A DNA stretch of 64,000 nucleotides, from the NCBI GenBank assembly GCA_020081605.1, contig JAHREC010000011.1, forward strand, positions 1,674,001-1,738,000, read 5' to 3'. A model generated the notes under the pieces. It saw only the letters and a list, made by a program, of their open reading frames with translations. It was not told the origin of the DNA and made no database searches. Below, in pieces: positions 45,417 to 55,999 of this stretch (position 1 is the first letter of the stretch; each line of letters opens with the position of its first letter). Source of the DNA: Albifimbria verrucaria (taxonomy: Eukaryota; Ascomycota; Sordariomycetes; Hypocreales; Stachybotryaceae). The position numbers were made by a program, and so were the translations under genes.

Positions 45417-46610
45417 TTATTTGGGCAACAGGTTCTCCCTGACGGCGAACATCTTGGCCGTCACGTTGGCCGTGAATCCATCCACCTGCTTGCTGTACTG
45501 CTCAACCTGCTTCGCGTTCAACATACCCTCCAGGCGGCTGGGCTCCTGGGGAGCTTGAACAGCCTCTGCCACTCGTCCTCGGGCAGCAGGGGCTGCTTGG
45601 CCAGAGTTCGCTGAGCGTTCTCGGCCTTGCGCTTGGCCTGCCATTGCGCAATCTTGGTCTGCTCACGACCGAGCTGACGCTGGTAGAACTGGAAGTTGTT
45701 GAGGTCGGTGTAGTGGGACTCGATGCTCTCAAGCAGGAGATCGCAGGTCTTCTCGAGGAAGGGGTCGATCGAGAGGTCAAGCGAGTCGATCGAGGGGTAC
45801 AGAGGAGGCTTGACAGGGTTGCGCTTGATATCAGACAGAGAGCTGGGCGCCTCGATATCGCCTTCGCTGGGAGCGGAAGGAATCTGGTGGAGGAAGGACG
45901 TGAGGAGGTGCGAGTTGTGGACGTTGATAGGGAGCTCAGCAATGATGTCTCGGAAAGTGAGCTTGGTCTTTTGCAGGCTAGTTATCATGTTAGCATCCCA
46001 CCATCGTGTCAGCAAAGTAGGTTGGCTCACTTCTCGGTCGTAAACTTGCTCTCCTTGAACGCCTCCATGAAGGTCTTGGTCAGGCGGAAAGCTCGCAGGG
46101 TCAGGGAGCCCTGGGAGCTCTTGCTAGTGTCGTAGACCAGGGCAACCGTTCGCTCGTTGTCCTTCTGGTAGTGGTACTGGTTCTCGATGAAGCCCATGTT
46201 GATGAAGTTGCCCATGGTGGCGCTGGTGTACCAGCCAACGTTGTTGGCGTCGACGTTAACCTCCTTGAGGTGTCGGATCATCTCGTTCTGGTAGGCGATG
46301 TTGGCCTTCTGTCGAGGAGCGGCGGCGGCGAGCATGGAGGCGTCGCTCTCGCGGCTGTCGGCGGTGACACCCTCGCCGGAGGGAAGGGGAATGTGTTGGT
46401 CACCTCCAGAACTCCATTCTGGTCCATGCCAACGATAGATCCGGTGGCCACGGAGGGAAAGCTGCGGAGCAGTGTCTGGCAATCTTGGAGATGACCTACT
46501 CGAGAGTCAGGAAGCTGGTCTTGCGAGGGGAAGGTGGGGCATCATGTTGAACTCACCAGAGCTTCAACCTGCACCGACTGGAACGGCGCTTCCTTGGGAG
46601 CGTCACTCAT
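45417..46610 (-). CDS. Translation initiation factor eIF3 subunit h
   Basis: An MPN-domain, non-catalytic subunit of eIF3, about 360 residues, acting on the 40S ribosome in initiation. The start at 46610 reads [20 protein letters not shown]. The MPN domain includes [31 protein letters not shown] (the family's non-metal remnant of JAMM) and [13 protein letters not shown]. The C-terminal helical part contains [14 protein letters not shown] [11 protein letters not shown] and a terminal coiled coil ending VRENLLPK. Introns at 46496-46556 and 45978-46030. Three single-base gaps, at C runs near 46461, 46393 and 45556, break the frame. eIF3h is a conserved gene, so the breaks are not biological. Confidence 0.92.
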
Positions 46611-47475
46611 TTTGTCCGGCGGTACAACGACAAACGTAGGGAACGCGTAAGGGAGCAGAAGCTGGGAGATGGGGGCGCGATGCTCGGTCCTGATGTCGCT
46701 GGTCTGTAGCGGGAATATCGAACTTTTGCGCCCGATTTGTGGGTGTTGTGGGTAGTCACGTGTTCAGCCCATGGCGGGGCTTCCTCGTCTCGTCTCATGG
46801 AAAACCACCTTGTCTTATACATTGACAAAGCAACATGGACCGACCTTTGCGATTATGTATAATGGTTTGTTTCTAATCACGGCGGAGAAATCTCTTCCAG
46901 ATCGCGAATCGTACACGGAAGAAGAAATTCATTATAACTATCATCACTGGTGCCAAAATATTTCGTGTTTCGGCTTCTCCCTGAGCCTCATGATCTAGCA
47001 CCAGTCCAGAGTTTAGCCATCAAGCCAGACACCCTCTCACAGCAAAGCTTTCTCTCCACTGACAATGAAGTTAGGTATGGAATTATTCTACCTTTTTGTC
47101 TCTAATCTATTTGGATTTTCCTGATGTATCATTATGCAGGTCTTCGCAGGTATATCTTCTGCTTTTCGTCAATCCCGTGTCTCGCTGGCTCTAGTTTGAA
47201 TCATCATAATCCTTCCTTCAGATAACTCCCGCTACAAGCCAAGAAAAAACAAACTCCAAGAAAAATCAATCCAAAAACGTTTTGCAGCAAGCCTCAGCCC
47301 GAAATCCCGGAGTGTCCGGCACACTCAATTGCCACAGAAGTCATCCCATCAGTGATTGGTCATCAAATGCCGATCAGCATCATTGAGCCCCGAGGCAGAC
47401 ACTCGCTGTCAAACTCGCGTTCAATCGATGCGCGGTTATATGTTGAGTGCCAGGCTTGTGTGTCTCATCTCTCTC
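46611..47475. other. Intergenic region
   Basis: AT-rich from 46.8 kb. A short ATG with GT-AG-like signals near 47064-47220 gives a peptide of a few codons only. No gene is supported. Confidence 0.5.
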
Positions 47476-48182
47476 TCAGTCAGTCCAACTCGTGATCTCC
47501 CAATCGTCGACGTTGTCTCGGATCGTCAATCGGTGCTGGTCGATCTTCCAGTACGCATACAGGGCCCGTGTCGAGATGGCGGCCTTTCGGTGGGCTGGTC
47601 CCCGTCCACCAGCAATTGCATGCTCTCTTGAAGTCCAGATGCAGGTCGCGAGGTTGCGCAGTTCCGAGTCGGGGCTTCCGAACCAGTACCTACTCGGAGT
47701 TAGCAAAGGGAAGCACTTATGCTGTCAGAAACTGATGCTTACTTGAGGAAACCACCACTGTCAATCGCTTCCTTATGTGCAGCCTTGTCCAAGTCGCCCA
47801 AGTGGCTATAGTTGGTACTCGGCTTGATTTGGGAGCGGAAGGCGACAATGTAGAACGTCGTCTCCTTAAAGGGCTGGCTGGATGCTGCGGCAAGTCTCTT
47901 CAACTCAGCGATCGTCTCCGGCCAGTTGAAGGACTCATTGTACGAGGCGGTGGCATAATCCTCCCTGATGGCGTTAAAGCCAACCATAGCCTGCGCCAGA
48001 AGGCGGTTCTCGTGGTTCAAGGTGTCGAGGTCAAGTTGGTGCGCTCTCTCGGTATACGGTGACTGGACAAGAAACCGGCTATCTTGCCATGCTTCAACCT
48101 CAGCGATTTCAACAGCTGCCGGGTCCTTGGTGAAGCCTGGCACGTGGGCTGATCGCAGCGTTTGGACTTGGTCGGTAGTCAT
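47476..48182 (-). CDS. UPF0643 family protein
   Basis: A 217-residue fungal protein of unknown function, in the UPF0643 family with a member in fission yeast. The start is the ATG at 48182. Landmarks are the WQDSRFLVQSPYTE block, the ENRLLAQAMVGFNAIREDYA block, the ETTFYIVAFRSQIKPS strand, SGGFLKYWFG across the intron, and RNLATCIWTSREHAIAGGRG. The intron is at 47690-47742 and the spliced frame is intact (440 + 214 bases). The fold has a dimeric alpha-beta-barrel-like look in alignment, but I would not assign a reaction. No targeting signal. Confidence 0.85.
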
Positions 48183-49650
48183 TGTCGAGGGAGGCTCGAT
48201 GAGGCTATTCGGACAAGTGAAGATGTTTTGGAGATTAAGTGAACGTCTCACTTAGGATACTCAGATGGTTGGATTCAAGAGCCTGGGTCAAGACGGGAGG
48301 ACAAAGGCTTTTTGAATGTGGGTGGGCTGCGAGCGGTCCAAGTTCTTATGGCCAGACGGACGCCTCCTTTTCTATTATGCAGAGCAAAAGCAAAAGGGCA
48401 GACTCGGCGGACACGAGTTATACCAATTTCAAATGCATACACCGCTCCAATGCCTGGATCGGGAACAGGAGCATTACAAACTATATATCCGTCTCTTACG
48501 TGCTTGATTCATGAGCCATTGCTGGTGCCAAAGCACGGAATCCCGTCCGAAACGGCAGCATGACGAGAAAAGAGGATTCGTTCGGGTTACCGAGGACCAA
48601 TCAGAGGGCTCAATTATGCTTTTTGGCACGATGAGGCGGTTCGAGGTCTGGATTTCGCCATTTTGCAATTTTGCTGCGGGAAGCCGGAGCATGACTCTGC
48701 TTTGCCTGGTCCGGCGCCAGTCTTATCGCCTCTCCACCGCTCTTTTACGATTTTACGCATGTTGCCTTCGGCCTGATCGGTCATTGGCTGCCTCACATTA
48801 AATGCTACGACCCTACTTTTGCTCTGTTGAGCATGAACATTGGGGAACACCTGGGGTATCCTTGCAGCTGGGTGACTTCCTGCTAATTGCGGGCCATGGC
48901 AATATATCTCCGGCCTAGGAAGAAAAAGAAAGCGAAGAAAAAAATCTGGAGAACCTGGAAAGCCGAGGCCATTGTTTGGCTAGGTGGGTTCCATGTTCTT
49001 TCGAGAATCCGACGGACCCTGAAGAAAAAAGGGTATGGGGGAGCCTTGCTGACTCGGGACAAAGAGACATGTCGTTTGGCCAAACAACCTTTCAGATCCA
49101 AGCAAATGCCCTGATTTGGGCAAGCATGTACATTCCTACGTTTGCATGGCGCTGTTGGTACATGGCAAGCCGTCTCATGTGGCGGTTGTTTCGAGCCAAA
49201 ACCTAACGCCACTCCCCTTGGATCACATCATTCCGAGCCAAGAGAACGACACCAGAGACTTGCATGAATTTTATTTGCTCCCCTACTTTGTGACGCCTGT
49301 CACATCCCGTCCGTGCCTTGCAGGTGCGGCTTCCAAGGTGCATAGCTCCGACAAGCGATCTATCAGGGGGATTAGGAAATGATGGACATTGACATGGTTT
49401 GAGCGCGGCTCTGGGACCGGAGCAGCAACACCAAAATGGAGCTGCTTAGATCATCGCCCAAGACCGGTATGCAGCAGAATCTTTCTTTCGGATTATGTTT
49501 GTTTCTGTCCTAGGGCTAGGGAAGATCATCCTCATTCGTGCTGATGCCATTCATCAGAAGGTCATCACGATTGCAATTACTAATATCGCGGAGCGTCGGT
49601 GCATCGCTTACATGGGGATACATGCGCAGATGCATCCTTCCATCTGCGCA
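48183..49650. other. 1.5-kb intergenic region
   Basis: Between two minus-strand genes. Open frames are short and overlapping. No gene, RNA or repeat recognised. Confidence 0.5.
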
Positions 49651-50635
49651 TCACATATTTCCAATATCAGTCTTCCTGCGCTCCAACCACACCTTTGCAA
49701 CGTCGTATGTGCCCAGGTATAAACCGCTCGCCAGGGCCGTCCAGGCCGCGCGGAACAATCCACCCCGAAAGAACCCTTCAATCCTCGTTCACGCCACACT
49801 TCCTGGGTCACAGCCCAAGCTCCCTCCTCTCCTTCTTATCTGCACTCTCGCTCCCGGCCGTCAGCATCATCCTCGTCTTGACCACGTCGCTCGGCGTGGT
49901 GGCGACAGCGGCAAAGGCGCCCGCGCTGCTCGCACTGATCCCACTATTCATCCACACTTGCAGCAGGCTACTGGGGTTGCCGTCCGCCGCCCGGCTCGAT
50001 GCCGATAGGCGGCCCCGCACAAACTCGAACGCGGGGAACTGGAGAGCGGTGAATGGGAGGTTTCGTGCTACCAACGCTGTGTAACCCGTGAACAGACGGC
50101 GTGCGGCTCCATCCCCAGCCAACTGGCGGAAGGCCCTGAGCGAGGATGACTGCTTACTTCCGGGTTCATCCCGGAGCATCTGGGCGTTCTGCTTGATGAC
50201 TTCTGCGGGCGCCAGGATGAGGCATGACGCCATTTCCGCGACGCCTGAAGCGGACGCGTGGACCAATGGTTCCGGTATCGGTAGTTTTCTCGAGAAAAGG
50301 CTCTTGGTGCTCTCGTATGTAGAGAAGAAGACCCCGGCTAGCTCATGGTCAGTGTTTCCGCAATATGGAAATCAAGGCTATGTTCGTACCTGCTGGCAGG
50401 GTGGCTAACACGACGCTTCCTATGCCCTGATACAAGCCTCGTAACGCAAACGGCTTATTTGATGAGCCTGACGCATATGTTTTTAAATAGTCTTGACTTT
50501 GATACCGTGTCTTGATTGTATCAAGAGGGTATACAAGCACATCCACGGTGAACGCAGCAACTGCGCCAGCCTAAGGACTATTAGTCGTGATCGATCGTAG
50601 AGCAGCGGCTTGCTTACAACGTAGACCTCCATCAT
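49651..50635 (-). CDS. Mitochondrial carrier, SAM-transporter type (Sam5/Pet8-like)
   Basis: A six-helix inner-membrane carrier of about 295 residues. All three signature motifs are present: YPLDTIKTR (about 50505), APAEVIKQN (about 50190) and TPSDVVKTR (about 49880), each followed in the standard place by aromatic or basic residues. The last one is followed by LGTYDVAK. The second-repeat Glu-Val-Ile-Lys-Gln and the short sequence between repeats resemble the S-adenosylmethionine carrier subfamily (SLC25A26, yeast Sam5). Introns are at 50571-50617 and 50338-50389. Start chosen at the ATG at 50635; the second ATG at 50632 is equally possible. Two single-base gaps, near 49815 (G run) and 49767 (T run), split the last repeat. 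The substrate assignment is by family resemblance only. Confidence 0.82.
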
Positions 50636-52053
50636 AGAGCGGGAGGTGATATTGCTACACCAGCTTTATTTCAAGAGCAAGTTGTGCTATGGGCTGGTTC
50701 TCTCCAGGTGCAGAGATGTGAGACGTGAGAATTGATAATTGAGAGACTGCCAGGAATCGGCTTCTCGGATATTCTTAGACTCTCTCGACAAGCTCACCAC
50801 ATCAAGACACAATTGTGTACAAGACAACCAGAGTGGCTTCGGTCAAGTCGAGGAATGACAGTAGATGTTAAACGCACGGGGCAATTCGTGAGTACTTTTG
50901 TCGACTGAACATGCATTGGGTATCTGTCAGTATACGTATGCAGTACGTCTTCGATCGTAGGCTTCCAGTTAGCCTGGATCGATCTGGCTCTGAGAGGCTG
51001 ATGAGCTTACAGCCTTCGCTTCGTTGTGCTGTTCCCAACCACGGAGCTGAGACGACTAGAGGCGAGCGTCAAATGAGATGATATTGGAAGTTTCCGCGTC
51101 AGTAAATCTTTTGCTTGTCGCCAATCATGACGACAAGCCATCTCTCCATCACTTACACAATACACAGGTGACGTCATTGTCCGCTCGATTATTAGTTGTA
51201 ATCTCCTACCCTACATCCACCTACTTTGACATACGACCACGACTATTGCGGACTGTTCATAGATCCGTTGAGTGATTTCAAGTGCTAGTTCGATATTCAC
51301 AATTATAATCAGTAAACCTGTATTTTAACTAATAATAAATTCTTTTCGTATTGGTTTTCTAATCACGTATAGGGTTATATACCAGCAATCTTCCTTTTCC
51401 TCACAAGCTAACACCACCTTACACAGCCATCACCAACTCCATCAATACTGTGAGGAGACAAAACGGACGAAGGTCAGAAGATGTAGCATAATACAAGAAG
51501 GATTTATTGAAGCACGAGCTCTATACAGAAATCTAAACCGCGACTCTAAAAAGCGAGGGAAAAAAGCAAAAGAATAACACCGCCGGGCGTAAGTGGCGAT
51601 TGAACCCTCCATCTGCATACACATAGAGACCTCAACCACCATGCCATTACGCCAGCAACAGCATAGAGGATATTAGTGTCATCTTGTCTTATAACCTCCG
51701 CTGGACATCTCCACTAGACCAGACTTGTGGAGATGAAGTGGAGGAGCTGCCAATGCTGCGTGGAGAAGCATGCCCATACTGGCACAGTAGACACGCACAT
51801 TCATCTTACAGCGAGAAGCTCTTTTGTAGTAATTCGTATTAGGTTGAGCCAACCACACACACCTAGTTGGTATGCTGTTCTGTTACAGTCCCACCCAGTT
51901 TTTGCCTGCGCTGCCCCGTCTTGCTTGTTTAACCAAAAGCTCACCATCTATGCTAAACTAAAACCTCCGAAACATGGCCAAACATACAAACAATTGCGTA
52001 CCGTCGCTCTATCGTCTAAAAATGTAGTTACACAACCAGCACCCCTTTAGCTT
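50636..52053. other. 1.4-kb AT-rich intergenic region
   Basis: It holds the tRNA-like element at 51586-51653 and long AT stretches around 51300-51370. No protein gene is supported. Confidence 0.5.
51586..51653 (-). other. tRNA-like sequence (degenerate tRNA or SINE head)
   Basis: The 68-base minus-strand segment has perfectly paired ends, GGCGTAA and TTACGCC, as in a 7-bp acceptor stem. Inside lie TGGCATGGTGG, similar to the RNA polymerase III A box, and GGGTTCAATC, similar to the B box/T loop. The anticodon arm does not fold well and the T stem has mismatches, so this is not a normal tRNA. It could be a decayed tRNA, the 5' head of a SINE, or a real tRNA damaged by the single-base deletions common in this assembly. 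Confidence 0.3.
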
Positions 52054-53311
52054 CTACAGCTTGCTCTTGGCGCCCTCCGAATCTTCGGTCACCACAAGCG
52101 CAACGACGCAGATGTCGTCGATCTTGCCTCCATGCCAGTTCTCCTGAGGATAGTACTTCTGTACCTCCTTCGCAAAGGGACCATCCCTTGTTGTGTTGAC
52201 GCTGGCTCGCTTGGCAGCGTTAACGATCTCGGTGGCGAGAAGGCTTTGCAGCGTTACCGTTTTACGGGACTTGCTGTCGTCTGTGGTGCTCTGCTCCGAT
52301 GACTTGACCAGAGGGTCTAAATCATCGGCGACTCGAACTCCGTTGGTGGGTGTCATGACCCAGGCACCGCTGGTAACCATGACACGGCTGGCAATACGCA
52401 GGATTTCTTGGTTGAACAAGTTGTCTAGCACACCATCGGTAGCAAAGACAACCACATCACCGTGCCGGAGCTGATGGTGCGTCACATCAGCATCCCGGGG
52501 CAAGTCGCTCAGCTTCGCACCACCAAAGGCCGCTGCCCGCGCAGCCACGCTTGGAGGCACAAGTGAAAGTTGGAAAGGCGTGTTGAAGGCATGTGTTTGG
52601 GCTTCGGAGTGCGCATTGACAGCGTTCAACCGCAGTTGCAGGAAGCCCGAGTCGCCCAGGTTGGCCACATCCAGCTTTCCATCAGGGAGGCAATAGCGAC
52701 ACAAGCGGTGCTTCCACCAGCGCGAAGACTGCGGTCGTTGCAGATGGCATCGTATCCCTTCTGCATGAGCTTCCGGGCCGTGAGCGGGGCTCTCGGTCGG
52801 CGTTATATTCATAGGCGGCAGCGGCCATGTAGTCGCAGAACCCATGTGAGAAGTCGGCGGGATCAACGCCAGAGTCGACCCAGCCGCCTACACCATCGGC
52901 GACACCGAGCGCAACAGAGCTAGAGTCGTTAACTCGGCTCACAAAGAAGGCATCGTGTCCCGAGTCGGGCCGCGACGACTTCCGTCGGTGACGCGGCGGC
53001 TGTATTCGGTTGTAGGGGTTGAAGTGGAAGACGTGTGAAGAAGGGTCGTAGGGCCGATCCTTGCCAATGAATGAGGCGGCGATATGGAAGGAGAATTTCG
53101 GAGGGGTCGCGGAGGTGGAGTAAGGTTTGCGTGAAGACATCGTCGAGCTTGCGAAGGGCGACGCGGAGCGGTGCTGTGGCCGATGGCCGGCGTCACCCAG
53201 GCCACTGATGCCCGAGAAGTGCGCGGCCAAGAGATCAATTGAAGCTCTGGTTTCTGGTACGAGCGCTCGCCACGGAGTCGCAGCGGCGGCTCTGGCGTAG
53301 GCCGTCACCAT
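52054..53311 (-). CDS. PP2C-type protein phosphatase, PTC7/AZR1-like
   Basis: An intronless Mn2+/Mg2+-dependent Ser/Thr phosphatase of about 420 residues. The start at 53311 gives an Ala/Arg-rich leader (MVTAYARAAAATPWRALVP) fitting mitochondrial import, as in yeast Ptc7, which regulates coenzyme Q synthesis. Core motifs are GVADGVGGWVDSG (metal-binding Asp and DGVGGW), NLGDSGFLQL, DVVVFATDGVLDN and GGKIDDICVVALVV. Two single-base gaps near 52779 (C run) and 52683 (C run) split the catalytic domain. Location and target are inferred from family. Confidence 0.88.
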
Positions 53312-53978
53312 GTCGACGACGGAGGGATGGGGAAAGAAGAGCCGAATGACCGGGCTGTTTTAGTACATAATCCAGTGCCGCCCATGAACAGGCCGTGGTC
53401 ATCTAGTAGAATGCACAACGCCGTAACCCATACAGCTGACTGCGTCGAGGTTACAGGCGCCCGCAGGTTCGTAAATGTCGGATTTGGTGGGTAGAGCAAG
53501 GGAGGTGAGTTTTTGATGGTATGCTAACCTGCAAAGGAAAAAAGATGCAGAGCGCCTGCAGGTCATTAACCGTCCCATGTCCCCGGGTATTTTCATCCCT
53601 TTGCCTTACCTAAGGTACCACCATGTTGTGCCAAGCTCTTGCAGGGTAGGCAAATAGGTACGCTTAACAGAAGCATGGTTGAAACCCATTTCAAGTAGAG
53701 TAAAAGGAATAAATTAATAAATAAATATTTAATCCATGTTGCATTATGTCCAAGCAAGAGCCTAATAACATTTACTAACAATCCAAACCATGGACGTTAC
53801 AATTATGAATGATACAGTAGGAGATATACTGGGTTCACTATTGCACCATTGTAGGTATCTCGTGGTGTTTCTACACAGGTAGGTATTCTTCATCTCCTAC
53901 CCTCTCGAACTAGCAAAGCAGTATATTAGACAAGAAGACAGGATTTTCATCTTTGAAACCCGATATTCAAGTGTAGAC
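53312..53978. other. Intergenic region
   Basis: Between two minus-strand genes. It holds an ataaattaataaataaatatttaa AT tract at 53709-53732. No gene. Confidence 0.5.
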
Positions 53979-55479
53979 TTAGTAATATATGTTGCCACTG
54001 GTGCTAGGACTGCGTGTGTAATCTGCCGAAGTCCCAGGAAAGCACCGACCGGCCCCGATGAACCCCGAATATCGTCATCCGAGCTCAGGTCATTTGCGTA
54101 ATCGTCGATGGCCTGAGGCGTGGCGCGCATCGCTTCCAAAGTGTTTGCGTCCAGAAGGGGCGGTTGGTAAGGCTTAATAGTATGGATTTCTCGGCCTGAT
54201 GGCATTTTCAATAGAAGAGAGTTGGCTGGTGGAATCGCTTTTGTGTTCATCTACAAGAATTAGCTTCAAGATAAGTGGATGGTGATGTTTAGGCATGAAC
54301 TTACCGTGTCATTGATCTTATTCCACTTGACGCTCAGCATTTCAATGACTCTCGTTTCCTCAGCCTTTCCGGCGTCGGCTCCCCATGCTGTTTCTTTCTC
54401 TACTCGACGATCTTCTCTTTTATCGGCAATATCTTTCCTGAAACGACTCAAGCTCAGGCCCTTCTTTGGCTCCTTGATTTCTACGCCGAGCTCCTGCAAA
54501 CCTGCATAGAGCCACCCGATACCTTCAGCAGTCTGGCCTTCCATCTCAGCACCAATGCCGAACAGGCGGCATGCCTTGGCGCGACTTGTCCTGCGCAGGT
54601 CATCAACATATTTGACGTATGCCGAGTTGACCTTGGTAGAGCCTGCTGACGCTGACTGACACAGAGAGGCCGCCTGGGCCGCATGTTCCGCAGCTGCGAG
54701 ACAGAGCCGAGCGTAGAGATGTGCTCTGACCTTGGGGATCTCGGGAGATTTAAACATCCATTCCTTGTCAGTCTTGTTTCTATCTTGAGCGACGGCAGCA
54801 GGGTACGGGTCGTCCTTCAAGACGGCGAGGAGAGTCGCCTCGGCGTGGGCGGCAGCGGCAAGGGACCTGATCATGGCTGGTGCCACGTCAACGCAAGGCA
54901 GATTGGAGTTGCCATGTTCGATACGAGAGCCAAGGTACTCCCATATTGATGCGGCGTCTAGCAAGGACTTCATTGCTGTGGTGATGGCTGTTGTACGCTC
55001 TTGAGTTCCGATAAAATCAGTCCCGGTGGCATACAGGGGTTGTAGGGCTGATCTCGCCATCAGAACCTGCGAGAAGCCCAGTGTCGAAAACACAAACGAG
55101 ATCTCATGATCAAGGGAAGTAAGTTTGACACGAGCCTCTCTCGCCCCGGGACGAGGTCGTCTGATAGCGTTGGTCGCCATTCGATGCTTGGCTGAGACTG
55201 AACGACAACCTTGATGGTGTCTCCGGTAATGAGTTGATTGTCGTTTACGCCGGCATCGATGGCCAGCAGATACGGTATATAATCATTAAGACTTGAGGCA
55301 ACCGTGGCGAGGCTAGATGTCTGGGAGGAGGGAGGCAGCCGCTTGTGCTTCTTCAGCGTATCCCGAACTACCCCACGATAAGTGCTGGCGCTGAGGGGCA
55401 GAGAGGGATGTGATTCGCAGATGAAGGCTGAGGTAAAGGAAAAAGCCGACGTCGTGGGGAGCACAAATTGGAAAGGCAT
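53979..55479 (-). CDS. palC: pH-response regulator PalC (BRO1-domain)
   Basis: BRO1-domain adaptor of the Pal ambient-pH pathway, acting at plasma-membrane foci to link ESCRT-III (Vps32) to processing of the PacC transcription factor. The roughly 480-residue protein starts at 55479 with [19 protein letters not shown], then [15 protein letters not shown] and [20 protein letters not shown], all PalC hallmarks. The BRO1-like helical core spans LASLDHEIS-type sequence at about 55130 to 54310. One intron (54251-54304) precedes the C-terminal block with [15 protein letters not shown]. Single-base gaps near 55150 (C run) and 54030 (CC) break the frame; with the second corrected the protein ends at 53979 (...SGNIYY). 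It lies divergent to ALG6, sharing a 520-base promoter. Confidence 0.92.
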
Positions 55480-55999
55480 TATGCCGCGAGGGCGGGTTGT
55501 CTGGCTGAGATATTTTTGAAGGCGTACGAAAGCATGCTGCTCCGAGTTGAGGTGAGTTGACTTGGGTTGAACCGAGTTGTCCTCGTTGAGTTGCGCCAAG
55601 ACGTTTGCCCACCAGCTGATTGATTGTATCAGCTCTGAGAGCTCCAGCGAGGATGACGTACCTTTTTGCTGACCTCGAGGTACCTGCACCTGTACCTACA
55701 CCTGTCCCTGCACCTGTACCTTTCTGTACCTGGTCGCTTGGGCAGCTCGCCAAGTAGAGGTACCTCTGCGGTGGCCTACCGGTGTTTCACCGGGCTGCCA
55801 AATCGCCAGCTTGGAGCTTTCCTGATTCGGTGCAGCTTGCACCACGGCAGCAGCTAAGACAATGAATGTACTGCAATGTATCCGGAGACCAGACCACCTT
55901 TACCTTGACCCTAAATTTACCCCAGATCCAGTTCAACCTCCAACCTGGTCCTGCCATCTGTCCAGCTCCACGACCCTCCCCTGCTGGATGCGCTGAACA
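55480..55999. other. Divergent promoter region between palC and ALG6
   Basis: A 520-base region. Two copies of the PacC consensus GCCARG (gccaag) are present at 55595-55600 and 55749-55754. A tandem tract of cacctgtacct-type units lies at 55678-55735. The two gccaag sites could mediate pH control but are short enough to be chance. Confidence 0.4.
55678..55735. repeat. Tandem ACCTG/TACCT repeat tract
   Basis: Imperfect repeats of cacctgtacctacacctg in a promoter region. Confidence 0.8.

Noticed and set aside
47064..47225. ATG with two GT-AG introns
   Set aside because: The joined frame stops after a few codons.
42830..50635. A methyl-cycle cluster made of SAH1 and the SAM-type carrier
   Set aside because: Unrelated genes lie between, and the substrate of the carrier is uncertain; co-location is probably coincidental.
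51229..51242. acatacgaccacga as the start of a 5S rRNA
   Set aside because: The following sequence does not match the 5S pattern.
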